Shown: in pieces, positions 35,862 to 44,818 of the stretch
Position numbering within the stretch: the stretch's first letter is position 1
Layout of the letters: every line of letters begins with the position of its first letter
DNA from: Halarcobacter anaerophilus
GTDB taxonomy: Bacteria; Campylobacterota; Campylobacteria; Campylobacterales; Arcobacteraceae
Assembly: GCF_006459125.1 (NCBI RefSeq)
Contig: NZ_CP041070.1
Coordinates: forward strand, 248,001 to 312,000
DNA: 64,000 bases
Direction: 5' to 3'
The notes under the pieces: model-generated
What the model saw: only the letters and a program-made list of their open reading frames with translations
Told to the model about the DNA's origin: nothing
Database searches by the model: none
Made by a program: the position numbers and the translations under genes

Positions 35862-36437
35862 TTGAAGAGAATATTTTTAGGAATTTTATTTTTATTATTT
35901 GGTTTTGCTAACTTCTTAAATGCTCAAGAATTGACTTTAGATGAGGTTAAAAAAAAGGCATTAACAGTTACAAAAGAGTTTGAATCAAAACTTAAAAAAG
36001 AGTTGAAAAATGCAAAAAGAGAAGGCGGTATAAAAGCTATGACTGAATATTGTATTAAGGACTCTAAAAAAATTTTAGAAAAAATGAATAATAAATATAA
36101 TCCTCAAATCTCTATAAAAAGGGTTAGCCTTAATAATAGAAACTCTAAGGCAAAACCTTTAGAAGATGAGGTTAAAATTCTTAAAGCTCTTGATCTAATC
36201 CAAAAATCAGATGCTTATGAACCTGAACAGATAGTTCAAGTTATATCTGATACTAAATATAAGGTTTATTCTCCTATTCAGATGAATAGCAGGGATTGCA
36301 AAAAGTGTCATGGTTTAGAGAATAAAGTTAATAAAGAGTCCCAAAAAAGATTTTTTGAAGTTTATAAAAATAAAAAAGGTTTTGGGCATAAAAGTGGAGA
36401 TATCAGAGGCGCAGTTGTTGTTACTATCTCTAAGTAA
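35862..36437 (+). CDS. DUF3365 (Tll0287-like) c-type haem protein
   Basis: 191 residues from a TTG start behind AAGAGAGAT. A signal peptide (FLGILFLLFGFANFLNAQ) and one CxxCH haem site (CKKCHGLEN, about residue 145) are present. The α-helical N-terminal half plus PAS-like C-terminal half fit DUF3365, known as haem sensor or electron-transfer domains. It follows the SQR-like gene by 11 bases and is likely its co-transcribed redox partner. Confidence 0.78.
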   Translation: MKRIFLGILFLLFGFANFLNAQELTLDEVKKKALTVTKEFESKLKKELKNAKREGGIKAMTEYCIKDSKKILEKMNNKYNPQISIKRVSLNNRNSKAKPLEDEVKILKALDLIQKSDAYEPEQIVQVISDTKYKVYSPIQMNSRDCKKCHGLENKVNKESQKRFFEVYKNKKGFGHKSGDIRGAVVVTISK

Positions 36438-36457
36438 ATATTTAAAAGGAAAAATAA

Positions 36458-37120
36458 ATGCAAATTAAAAAAGCAATTTTTTTAGGTTTCATCGCGTGTC
36501 TATTTGCAATAACGGCTAATGCAGCAGACAAGAAATATACAAATGCAGAAATTTATTCAAAAATGTGTTCTAAATGTCATGGACTAAACGGGGAAGGTAA
36601 TCCTGCAAAAAAAGGTCCTGCTTTAAACGATCAAACTGCACATGAACTAGAGATGAGTTTAATTGATTTAAAAAGCGGCGGACTAAATCAATCTTCAGGT
36701 ACAGAGCATGAGATTATGGAGCATAATATGCAAAAAATTATTGAAAAAGGTATGGATTATGAGCCAAAATCTATGTCTGAATATATTTTTGTAGCTTTTA
36801 ATCCTGAAGCAAAATATTATAAAAAAGGTGATGAAAAAAGATCATACACTGTTTCTGAAATATATGCAAAAATGTGTTCAAAATGTCATGGTCTAGCAGC
36901 AGAAGGTAATCCTGCAAAAAAAGGTCCTGCTTTAAATGATAAAACATCACATGAATTAGAGATGAGTTTAATTGATTTAAAAAGCGGCGGGTTAAATCAA
37001 TCTTCAGGTACAGAGCATGAAATTATGGAACATAACCAAAACAAAATAGAAGAGAAAGGTATGGATTATTCTCCTAAAGAGATGGCTGATTTTATAGAGA
37101 ATAATTTTTATAAAAAATAG
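36458..37120 (+). CDS. Periplasmic dihaem cytochrome c with two duplicated domains
   Basis: 220 residues with a signal peptide (AIFLGFIACLFAITANAA). Two class-I cytochrome domains follow, each with MCSKCHG as haem site and the same GNPAKKGPALND and LIDLKSGGLNQSSGTEHEIM segments, about 103 residues apart. The repeat is almost exact in protein and high in DNA, so the duplication is recent. It probably carries electrons between the SQR-like enzyme and membrane partners. Confidence 0.85.
   Translation: MQIKKAIFLGFIACLFAITANAADKKYTNAEIYSKMCSKCHGLNGEGNPAKKGPALNDQTAHELEMSLIDLKSGGLNQSSGTEHEIMEHNMQKIIEKGMDYEPKSMSEYIFVAFNPEAKYYKKGDEKRSYTVSEIYAKMCSKCHGLAAEGNPAKKGPALNDKTSHELEMSLIDLKSGGLNQSSGTEHEIMEHNQNKIEEKGMDYSPKEMADFIENNFYKK
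36541..37049 (+). repeat. Tandem duplication inside the cytochrome gene, unit 309 bases
   Basis: Unit 1 (about 36541-36740) and unit 2 (about 36850-37049) align with a 309-base offset. A stretch running from GGTAATCCTGCAAAAAAAGG is identical in both, and most differences are synonymous. Confidence 0.8.
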
Positions 37121-37149
37121 AGAAGTAAAGGAAAATATCCTTTACTTCT
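37121..37149 (+). terminator. Hairpin after the duplicated cytochrome gene
   Basis: AGAAGTAAAGGA and TCCTTTACTTCT form a perfect 12-bp stem one base after the stop. No U-tract follows, so it may be a transcript-stabilising or partial terminator. Confidence 0.55.
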
Positions 37150-37164
37150 AATAATGGAAAAGAA

Positions 37165-37392
37165 TTGAAAAAATTAAAAAAAGAGATTATTGTTTTTTTT
37201 ACAATCTTTGTATTGTCATCTTTGATTATGCATTATTCGGCTTGGATTAGTCACCCTATTGAGCATATAAAAGCTTTATCTTATCACTCAATGCCGTACC
37301 ATCCGATTTTATACACATTTATCATATATATCTTAGTAGCAGTTGTTAGAGGAATTTTTCTTTTAATCAAGAAAATTATAAGTAAAAAATAG
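37165..37392 (+). CDS. Small membrane protein, function unknown
   Basis: 75 residues from a TTG start behind GGAAAAGAA. Two membrane helices (about 8-24 and 45-65) with a His-rich linker HPIEHIKALSYHSMPYHP, suggesting haem or metal binding or a structural link to a cytochrome complex (inference). It lies between two cytochrome genes. Not recognised. Confidence 0.55.
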   Translation: MKKLKKEIIVFFTIFVLSSLIMHYSAWISHPIEHIKALSYHSMPYHPILYTFIIYILVAVVRGIFLLIKKIISKK

Positions 37393-37410
37393 TTTTTTTT
37401 AAAATAAAAA

Positions 37411-37428
37411 TATGAATGAACAGTCATA
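37411..37428 (+). promoter_or_regulatory. Operator-like palindrome upstream of the b561-cytochrome gene
   Basis: TATGAAT-GAAC-AGTCATA: half-sites match TATGAAT/ATTCATA at all but one base. It lies 12 bases before the ATG. Similar sites occur at 38627 and 49872. Confidence 0.55.
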
Positions 37429-37440
37429 TGTTAGGTTAAT

Positions 37441-38577
37441 ATGAAAAACAGTAAAAATAAAACTTATGTTTGGTCTTTTCTTGGAAGATTGAGTCACTGG
37501 ATGTTGGTATTCTCTTTTTTGGGATGTTATATTACCTCTTTTTATGAAAATCTGCTAACTCTTCATATAGCTATAGGAATTACAGTTTTCGGTATGCTTT
37601 TAATGAAAATCGTATGGGGCTTAATCGGTCCTAAATATGCAAGATGGAGTGATTTTAGTTTTTCAGTTGATGCTCTAAAGCACTATTTTTTGGAAAAAAT
37701 ACATAATAGATATAGAGACATAAACCCGGGACATAATCCTGCTTCCTCATGGTTTGCTTTTTTAGTTACGTGGATAGGAATTTTATGCTGCTTAAGCGGA
37801 TTTTTTTTATACGGTATTCAAGAAGCCAAAGGGATATTTTCATTTTTAAATGAAAACTATATTTCTAAAAGCTATATTTTTGATAACATTCATGTTTTTT
37901 TAGTTTATATTCTGCTTCTTATGATATTTGCACATATCTCAGGAGTATTGATTGAGCAGTTTTATCATAAAACTGATATGGTGATGGCAATGGTAAGCGG
38001 ATATAAAAGAGCAAAAGGTGAAGATATAAAAATTACTCTTAGAACAAAAGTTTTGGGTACTATATATATTGTTCTTGTTCTTTTTGTATCTTTTTATACT
38101 TATTATGTACCTGAGAATATAGTAACAAAAAGTAAGTTTAAAGAGATTTCATATAAAGAGCAAAATTACGACTTCTATTTTGAGTGTTCAGATTGCCATA
38201 ATCTCTATCCTCCTTTTTTATTGCCAAAAGATTCTTGGATTGCTTTAATGAAAGATCAGCATGAACATTATGATGAAGATTTAGAATTAGATGAAAGTTT
38301 GGTAAAAAATATTACATCATATATGGTTACTAATTCAGCTGAAAATTCTACAAAAGAATCTGCTTTTAAATTTAGAGATGAAATAGAAAATTCAAAAGAG
38401 TATACTATTACAAAAACTGATTATTGGAAAAGAACTCATAAAGATATTCCCGATGAAATATTTGAAAATGATATAGTTGAAACAAAATCAAATTGTGTTG
38501 CTTGTCATAAAGATTTTGAGAAAGGAATTCTTGCTGACATAAATATTACATATCCTCCAAAAGTAGCTAAAAAGTAA
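37441..38577 (+). CDS. Cytochrome b561 fused to dihaem cytochrome c (DHC) domain
   Basis: 378 residues. The N-terminal half has four or five membrane helices with the His ligands of the b561 type (SHWMLVFS, LHIAIGITVFG, IHVFLVYILLLMIFAHISG). The periplasmic C-terminal half has CSDCHNLYPPFLLPKDSW and CVACHKDFEKG, which fit the DHC family. The protein should pass electrons between the quinone pool and periplasmic c-type cytochromes. It directly precedes the molybdoenzyme operon and shares an operator-like motif with it. Confidence 0.85.
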   Translation: MKNSKNKTYVWSFLGRLSHWMLVFSFLGCYITSFYENLLTLHIAIGITVFGMLLMKIVWGLIGPKYARWSDFSFSVDALKHYFLEKIHNRYRDINPGHNPASSWFAFLVTWIGILCCLSGFFLYGIQEAKGIFSFLNENYISKSYIFDNIHVFLVYILLLMIFAHISGVLIEQFYHKTDMVMAMVSGYKRAKGEDIKITLRTKVLGTIYIVLVLFVSFYTYYVPENIVTKSKFKEISYKEQNYDFYFECSDCHNLYPPFLLPKDSWIALMKDQHEHYDEDLELDESLVKNITSYMVTNSAENSTKESAFKFRDEIENSKEYTITKTDYWKRTHKDIPDEIFENDIVETKSNCVACHKDFEKGILADINITYPPKVAKK

Positions 38578-38626
38578 TAATTTTTACTTATAATAAACAA
38601 TAAAAATCAAAAAAACTTATAAAATA

Positions 38627-38644
38627 TATGAATATTCATTCATA
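38627..38644 (+). promoter_or_regulatory. Operator-like palindrome upstream of the molybdoenzyme operon
   Basis: TATGAAT-ATTC-ATTCATA, a perfect 7-4-7 inverted repeat, 80 bases before the ATG. The best copy of the motif seen at 37411 and 49872; the style is typical of TetR-family operators. Confidence 0.6.
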
Positions 38645-38724
38645 AATAAGTTTTTTTTATCAATTTTAATGTTAAAATTATCTTATTAATATAAAATACT
38701 AAGTAATAATTAAGAGGAGAGAAG

Positions 38725-41175
38725 ATGGAAGTTGAGATTTCAAGAAGAAAATTTCTTCAAGGTACAGTAGCACTTTCTGTTGTTGCAGCATCAACTTCAG
38801 CACTTTCAAGTACCAAATCATATAATGATAAAAAAGTGTTTGGCACTACAAAAATTTCTTCAAATAAAGAAGATATAAGAATAGTTCCAACCTTATGTGA
38901 AATGTGTGTAAATAAGTGTGCGGCATATGCCAGAGTTGAGAATAATGTGGTTACCAAACTTGATCCGAATCCCCATTTCCCTAAATCACAAAATATGTTG
39001 TGTGCCAGAGGTAATGCAGGAATTCAAGCTTTATATGATCCTGATAGAATTAAATACCCGCTTATAAGAGTGGGAGAAAGAGGTGACGGAAAATATAAAA
39101 GAGTAACATGGGATGAAGCTTATACCTATATAACTAAAAAGTTAACTAAAATACTTGATGAAGAAGAAGATAACAGATCATGTATAGGTTATTGTGCGGG
39201 TGAAGGTATGGCAGAACATACATTCAAATCTTTTATGTTTGATAAAATAGGTTCTTCAAATTTTGTAAACCATGCCTCAATTTGTCTTCAAACAGCCGTA
39301 TCTGGATATGCTTTAACTATAGGTAAATACGGGCAAGCAGATTTACAAAATGCAAGATATGTGATTATGGCAGGAGCAAACAGAGCTGAAGCAATCGTTA
39401 CTCCAGATACTATGGATATCTTTAAAAGAACTAGAGGAAAAGGTGCCTCTTTGGTAGTGGTCGATCCTAGATTTACAAATACTGCAATTCATGCAGACAG
39501 ATATCTTGCTATAAAACCCGGTACGGATTTGGCTTTTGTACTTGCAATGACATATCATGTAATTAAATATGAACTATATAACAGAACATATGTAAAAAAC
39601 AATTTTTCAAATTTTGATAAATATAAAGAACATGTTTTAAGTAGTAACTATACTCCTGAGTGGGCAGAGAAAATTACGGGAATTTCTGCAAAACAGATAA
39701 AAGCGGTTGCCGAAGAGTTTATGGAAAATGCACCGCAATCTATATATTATCAAGGAAGAAGATCTACTTGGAGCAAAAATGATTTTCAACTTAGACGTGC
39801 CCAAGCAATTTTTACTGCTTTAGGCGGAGGAATAGATGTAAAAGGAGGAATTGTTTTTGGGAAAAAACTTCCTTTAGGAACTCATAAAGTAAACGCTCCT
39901 ATGTATGCAAACGCTGAATCAAGAATAGAAAAAGATGTGGCTGCTATTGTCGGTGCCAGCGGTTCATGGATTGGATGGAGAAATAAAATTTTGGAAAACA
40001 AAACTCCTTATCCTGTTAGAGCCTTTTTTGCATATAAACAAAATCCGATGTTATCTGTTCCTACAACTTCTAAAACAAAAAAAATGTTAGAAAAAATGGA
40101 TTTGGTAGTTGTAATTGATACTATTCCAAGCGATACTGCAATGATGGCTGACGTTATTTTGCCTGAATGTACTTATTTGGAAAGAGAAGATCCTGTAAAA
40201 TCTTTTCCCGGAATAGAACCCTCTATTGCTTTAAGAAAAAAAGCCGTGGAACCTATGTATGAGACTAAACCTGTTTTAGAAATTGTTAGAGGTTTGGCAA
40301 AAAAACTTTCAAAACCTTTATGGGAAATAACTAAAAAATATGATGAAGATGTTCAAGACGAATTAGACGGAATGTCAGAAGAAGAGATTGAAGAGTATTA
40401 CCAAGAAAACGGTTTTAATCTTGCAGATGCTTATGAACAATCTCAAGAAGAAGTAAACAAACATATGGTTGAATCCGTGTATGGAGAAGAGGCTTGGAAA
40501 ATATTAAGAGAAAAAGGAGTTTTTTATCCAAACTTTTTAAAAGATTTTAAAAAAATTGATAATAACTCTTTTCAATATTATGATGAAAAAGAGAAATTTT
40601 ACACAGTAGTTAAATTGGAAGATAGTCATGATTCCGATGATATTGATACTTGTATAAATCCAAGAGATATAGCAGAAATAAAAAGATTATTTCCGACACC
40701 TAGCAAAAAAATAGAGTGTTATTTGGATAATTTAGAGAAAAAAGGTGTTGAGCCAATGCCTGCATGGCATGATGAAGATTATAAAAAAGTTCCAAAAGGT
40801 AAATTTAAATTTATCAGCGGAAGACATGCTCAATTTACGCAAAATGCAACACAAAACAATGTGATGTTATTAGAACTTATGCCTGAAAATTATGTTTGGA
40901 TAAATAAAAAAAATGCGAAAGAACATGGAATAGAACACGGAGATTTGGTTGAAGTTAAAAGTAGCGTCGGAACTGTACAGATAAAAGCATTTCCTACTGA
41001 TAAAATAGTAGAAGATACTCTTTTTTATATCCATGGATTCGGTTCTAAATCTACAGGTATGACATTTGCCCAAAGAAACGGAGCAAGTGATAATGAAATT
41101 ATAGAAGATGATATAGAACCTGTATTCGGTAGTGCAATTATGCATGAAACTATAGTTTCTATTAGAAAGGTTTAA
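38725..41175 (+). CDS. PsrA/PhsA-like molybdopterin oxidoreductase, catalytic subunit
   Basis: 816 residues with a Tat signal (ISRRKFLQGTVALSVV), so it folds in the cytoplasm and acts in the periplasm. A [4Fe-4S] motif CEMCVNKCAAY...MLCARG is followed by FVNHASICLQTAVSGY, whose Cys is the likely Mo ligand as in polysulfide and thiosulfate reductases. GGIDVKGGIVF and GRHAQFTQNATQNN mark the cofactor and C-terminal domains. First gene of a psrABC-like operon. Substrate could be polysulfide, sulfur or thiosulfate; sequence does not decide. Needs the bis-MGD made by MobA. Confidence 0.88.
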   Translation: MEVEISRRKFLQGTVALSVVAASTSALSSTKSYNDKKVFGTTKISSNKEDIRIVPTLCEMCVNKCAAYARVENNVVTKLDPNPHFPKSQNMLCARGNAGIQALYDPDRIKYPLIRVGERGDGKYKRVTWDEAYTYITKKLTKILDEEEDNRSCIGYCAGEGMAEHTFKSFMFDKIGSSNFVNHASICLQTAVSGYALTIGKYGQADLQNARYVIMAGANRAEAIVTPDTMDIFKRTRGKGASLVVVDPRFTNTAIHADRYLAIKPGTDLAFVLAMTYHVIKYELYNRTYVKNNFSNFDKYKEHVLSSNYTPEWAEKITGISAKQIKAVAEEFMENAPQSIYYQGRRSTWSKNDFQLRRAQAIFTALGGGIDVKGGIVFGKKLPLGTHKVNAPMYANAESRIEKDVAAIVGASGSWIGWRNKILENKTPYPVRAFFAYKQNPMLSVPTTSKTKKMLEKMDLVVVIDTIPSDTAMMADVILPECTYLEREDPVKSFPGIEPSIALRKKAVEPMYETKPVLEIVRGLAKKLSKPLWEITKKYDEDVQDELDGMSEEEIEEYYQENGFNLADAYEQSQEEVNKHMVESVYGEEAWKILREKGVFYPNFLKDFKKIDNNSFQYYDEKEKFYTVVKLEDSHDSDDIDTCINPRDIAEIKRLFPTPSKKIECYLDNLEKKGVEPMPAWHDEDYKKVPKGKFKFISGRHAQFTQNATQNNVMLLELMPENYVWINKKNAKEHGIEHGDLVEVKSSVGTVQIKAFPTDKIVEDTLFYIHGFGSKSTGMTFAQRNGASDNEIIEDDIEPVFGSAIMHETIVSIRKV

Positions 41176-41177
41176 TT

Positions 41178-41825
41178 ATGAATTACGCAATGGCCTTAGA
41201 TTATCAAAACTGTATAAACTGTAAAGCATGTGAAACTGCATGTAAAGAAGAAAACGGTGTACAGTTGGGTGCAGATAAACAAAGAATTTGGGTAGGTATT
41301 ACAGAAGGATCGATTTTTGGAAAATCATTTGTTAACTTATATCCTTCTCAATGTAACCACTGTGAAACGGCACCTTGTGTTAGTGTGTGTCCTACAAATG
41401 CAAGTCATATAGTTGCAGGAGGGATTGTTAAAGTTGATCCGGATAAATGTATTTTATGTAAAGGTTGCATGGAAGCTTGTCCTTATGATGCAAGATTCGT
41501 AGATGATACAAAAGTTGCCGTAGATAAATGTACTTTTTGCGATCATAGAATTGAAGAGTACGGAACTACGGCTTGTCAAGCAACTTGCCCTACAAATGTA
41601 AGATTATTCGGCGATTTAGATGATGAAAACAGTGATTTGGTTAAACTTTTGAAAAAAAGTAGATTCTTCTTCTTAAAAGAGGAAGCAGGAACTAGACCGA
41701 AACTGTTTTATATCGTTCCTGAGTCTGAGAATTATGCTAGACAAAGTATCTCTCATGATACCAAAATATACACTTGGGATGAGTATCTAAGAGTATACAG
41801 AAACGTGAATACTCAAGGAGTTTAG
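41178..41825 (+). CDS. PsrB-like electron-transfer subunit with four [4Fe-4S] clusters
   Basis: 215 residues. The cysteine groups CINCKACETACKEENG, CNHCETAPCVSVCPTNA, CILCKGCMEACPYDA and CTFCDHRIEEYGTTACQATCPT form the four clusters of the DmsB/PsrB family. It carries electrons between the membrane subunit and the molybdoenzyme. Two bases after the psrA-like gene. Confidence 0.92.
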   Translation: MNYAMALDYQNCINCKACETACKEENGVQLGADKQRIWVGITEGSIFGKSFVNLYPSQCNHCETAPCVSVCPTNASHIVAGGIVKVDPDKCILCKGCMEACPYDARFVDDTKVAVDKCTFCDHRIEEYGTTACQATCPTNVRLFGDLDDENSDLVKLLKKSRFFFLKEEAGTRPKLFYIVPESENYARQSISHDTKIYTWDEYLRVYRNVNTQGV

Positions 41826-41826
41826 G

Positions 41827-43089
41827 ATGGAAAAAATAGTTATATTGGGTTTACCTATAAATAAGGTTCCTTTTAAAGAGATATTTTTTAATAAAATTAT
41901 GCTTTTATCATATATCTTAATCTGTTTTGCAATCTACGGAATTTATGATATTTTTGAATTGCGGTATTTCTCTGATGTTGCAACTTCTCACTCTTTGGCT
42001 TTGGAACCCGCAACTGAAGGATTAAAAGAGGCTATAAGAGAGGCGATTTTCGGTCATGTGGGAGAAGTCAGCAGAGAAGTTCCCTGGACGCTTTTCATTA
42101 CAAATTATATGTATATGATATATACAGGAAGCGGAATGATTTTTCTTGTTGCTTTGGCAGAACTTTTGAATATAAAAATAGTAGAAAAACTTGCAGCTTC
42201 ATTTATGGTATTTGGACTTGCAATGGTTTTTGCAGGACTCTTTACAATAGCAACGGATTTGAATATGTTAAATATCATATGGATGTTTTTAGATCCTAAT
42301 GTAAATACAGGTATGTGGTTAATGTTACCTCTATATTGTACATATATTCCCTTTGTTTTATTTGAGATATATTTGATTTTGACTCAAAAAAGAGATTTGG
42401 CAAAAAAATTGGCATTTCCTATTTTATTATTAAGTATTTGCGTTGACTTAATTGAGTATTATATTCAAGCAAAACTTTTTTCTATGAATACAGCTAGACA
42501 TTTATGGACAGAGTTCCCAGGTTTGATGTGGTACTTTATTATATCGGCATTCGTGTCATCATTGGGAATTATGGGAGTCTTGTCATTTTTTGTACATAGA
42601 ACTAAAGACGAGTATAAAAAATTGATGGTTTTACTTAGAAAAGCACTGCTTTTTTTCATATATTTATTGGCAATTTACGAAGTTGTAGGATATTTGATAA
42701 TTGATAAAGATTGGGCTTTTATTATTCTTTTCGGTGAATTTAAAGAGTTGTTTTTCGGTGGATACATTCTTTTTGCTTTGGTTCTGCCTTTTTTACTTTT
42801 AATGAGACCAAGTAAATATTATGTAATTCCTGCTTCAATTTCAGTTATTATAGGAGGTTATATAGGTAGATATTTATTTGTTTATGGAGGAAATGCAAAC
42901 CCGCTTTCAAATAGATTCGGTGTTGGTTATGAGATGTATAACTTTTATGATATACCAAGCAGTTTTAACTATGTTCCTCCTCATTTAGGAGAGATATGTA
43001 TTGTTATCGGTTCAATAGGTGTAGTTCTTTTTATTTATAAATTAGTAGATACACTATTCTCTGTAAATAAAAAAAGAGAGCTAGATTAA
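41827..43089 (+). CDS. NrfD/PsrC-like membrane quinone subunit
   Basis: 420 residues, about nine or ten membrane helices, longer than the classic PsrC. PWTLFITNYMYMIYTGSGMIF and HLWTEFPGLMWYFIISAF are in the NrfD style. It anchors the complex and exchanges electrons with menaquinone. It starts one base after the psrB-like stop. Confidence 0.85.
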   Translation: MEKIVILGLPINKVPFKEIFFNKIMLLSYILICFAIYGIYDIFELRYFSDVATSHSLALEPATEGLKEAIREAIFGHVGEVSREVPWTLFITNYMYMIYTGSGMIFLVALAELLNIKIVEKLAASFMVFGLAMVFAGLFTIATDLNMLNIIWMFLDPNVNTGMWLMLPLYCTYIPFVLFEIYLILTQKRDLAKKLAFPILLLSICVDLIEYYIQAKLFSMNTARHLWTEFPGLMWYFIISAFVSSLGIMGVLSFFVHRTKDEYKKLMVLLRKALLFFIYLLAIYEVVGYLIIDKDWAFIILFGEFKELFFGGYILFALVLPFLLLMRPSKYYVIPASISVIIGGYIGRYLFVYGGNANPLSNRFGVGYEMYNFYDIPSSFNYVPPHLGEICIVIGSIGVVLFIYKLVDTLFSVNKKRELD

Positions 43090-43104
43090 AATAAAGGAGA
43101 AAAG

Positions 43105-44289
43105 ATGAAGACTATTTTAAAAAGTTTAGTGGTTGTTGGGTTACTTATTGTAGGTACTTTTGCAAATAGTTCTGATGCTTTGGCTAAACCTAGTGCCAAA
43201 GTTCAGTCTATGATTGACAATTTTAAGCTGGAAGTTGTTGATTATAATTATGCTAAAGCAAAAGTTGCCAAAGGAACTAGAAACGGAAGTAAAGCAATCT
43301 TTATTGATGCAAGACCGAATAAAAAATATAAAGTGGGAACTATTCCAAGTTCTTTGAATATTCCGGATACTGAATATGATAAATATGTAGGACAATTAAA
43401 AGATACACCTAAAAACAAAGAGATTCTTGTATTTTGCGGTGGATGGAAATGTACAAAAAGTCCAAAAGTTGCCGATATGCTTAAAAAAGACGGTTTTACA
43501 AACGTAAAACTTTATCAAGCAGGTGAGCCTGAATGGAGTAAAAGAAATTATAATGAAGTTGATTTAGCTGTAATAAAATCTGCACAAAGTAAAAACAGTG
43601 CCATTTTAATTGATGCAAGACCTTATCCAAAATATTTGCAAGAAACAATTCCGGGTTCAATCTCGATTCCTGATACGAAAATTGATGAATTAAAAGGAAG
43701 ATTTCCTGTTTATCATATGGAAAAAATAATTGTATTTTGCGGTGGATACAAATGTGTTAAATCACATAATGTGGCAAAAAAACTTGTTTCTATGGGATAC
43801 GGTAATGTTTCTGTTTTTGCAGCAGGTGTTCCTGCTTGGAAAAAAGCAGGGCTTGCTACAACAAAAAGTGCTTCTACTCAAAAACCCGTAACTCAAGAGA
43901 AAAAAGCTCAATTTAGTAAAAACGGAGCTAAAATAGGAACAGATGAGGGAAGTATTGACGGAGAGTGGTTATACTCTTTGATTAAAGAGGATAAAGTTCC
44001 TTCTTTTATTCAAATTGTTGATGTAACATCACCGCAAGAGTATAAAAGCGGTCATTTAAAAGGTGCTATAAATATTCAAGCAGAGAAATATTCTGCAAAA
44101 GATTTGGTATCAAAATTTCCAAAAGGTAAAACAATAGTATTTAATTGTACGGCAGGCGGTAGATCAATGGATGCTTGGACAAAAATAAAAGAAGCAGGAT
44201 TAGATATCTCTGAAGTCTTCTATTTCGATGCAAATATTGATTGTAAAGGAAACAATTGTAAAATTGAGGTTAATGAACCTCTTGAATAA
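43105..44289 (+). CDS. Periplasmic triple-rhodanese sulfurtransferase
   Basis: 394 residues with a signal peptide (TILKSLVVVGLLIVGTFANS). Three rhodanese domains follow at about 30-145, 150-250 and 275-390. Active-site loops are FCGGWKCTKS, FCGGYKCVKS and NCTAGGRSMD, so all three have a Cys. Such proteins carry sulfane sulfur, as Sud does for polysulfide reductase in Wolinella. Placed last in the operon it probably feeds or accepts sulfur from the molybdoenzyme (inference). Confidence 0.88.
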   Translation: MKTILKSLVVVGLLIVGTFANSSDALAKPSAKVQSMIDNFKLEVVDYNYAKAKVAKGTRNGSKAIFIDARPNKKYKVGTIPSSLNIPDTEYDKYVGQLKDTPKNKEILVFCGGWKCTKSPKVADMLKKDGFTNVKLYQAGEPEWSKRNYNEVDLAVIKSAQSKNSAILIDARPYPKYLQETIPGSISIPDTKIDELKGRFPVYHMEKIIVFCGGYKCVKSHNVAKKLVSMGYGNVSVFAAGVPAWKKAGLATTKSASTQKPVTQEKKAQFSKNGAKIGTDEGSIDGEWLYSLIKEDKVPSFIQIVDVTSPQEYKSGHLKGAINIQAEKYSAKDLVSKFPKGKTIVFNCTAGGRSMDAWTKIKEAGLDISEVFYFDANIDCKGNNCKIEVNEPLE

Positions 44290-44300
44290 AAAAAAGAGAT

Positions 44301-44336
44301 AAAAAAAGGGGTTGAAAAAATTCAACCCCTTTTTTA
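44301..44336. terminator. Strong bidirectional terminator
   Basis: AAAAAAAGGGGTTGAA and TTCAACCCCTTTTTT pair around AAAA, between the rhodanese gene and rplT, with A/T tracts on both sides. Confidence 0.92.
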
Positions 44337-44355
44337 TTGCAAATTTATATTTAAA

Positions 44356-44715
44356 TTATGCTGCTAATGCTTCTTTTGCCTTTACTACTAATGCCGAGAA
44401 AGCCTCTGCATCATTCATAGCCATATCAGCTAAGATTTTTCTATCTAACTCAATGTTAGCTAGTTTTAAACCATTCATAAATCTTGAATAGTTAATATCG
44501 TTTAATCTGCAAGCAGCATTGATTCTGATGATCCAAAGCTTTTTAATATCTCTTTTTTTCTGTCTTCTGTCTCTGTAAGCATATACTAATGAGTGTTCTA
44601 ATTGCTCTTTAGCTTTTCTAAAATGTTTTCTTCTTCCGCTAAAAAATCCTCTAGCTTCTTTTAAAACTTTTTTGTGTCTTTTTCTTCTTACTACACCAGT
44701 TTTTACTCTTGGCAT
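44356..44715 (-). CDS. rplT: Large ribosomal subunit protein bL20
   Basis: 119 residues; [20 protein letters not shown] and [18 protein letters not shown] are L20 signatures. It ends the thrS-infC-rpmI-rplT cluster. Confidence 0.97.
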   Translation of the reverse strand: MPRVKTGVVRRKRHKKVLKEARGFFSGRRKHFRKAKEQLEHSLVYAYRDRRQKKRDIKKLWIIRINAACRLNDINYSRFMNGLKLANIELDRKILADMAMNDAEAFSALVVKAKEALAA

Positions 44716-44752
44716 ATTATTCCTTTCTTTACCGTATTTTTTTTAATAGGTG

Positions 44753-44791
44753 TCGATTTTTTAATCGAACTTGTCCACTTAATTATGTGGA
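44753..44791 (-). promoter_or_regulatory. Two small hairpins in the rpmI-rplT gap
   Basis: TCGATT/AATCGA (44753-44768) and TCCAC/GTGGA (44774-44791) sit in the 103-base leader of rplT. L20 binds its own operon's mRNA in other bacteria, so this may be a target; that is an inference. Confidence 0.4.
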
Positions 44792-44818
44792 GGGACTATA
44801 TAATTAAATTTTATTTAA

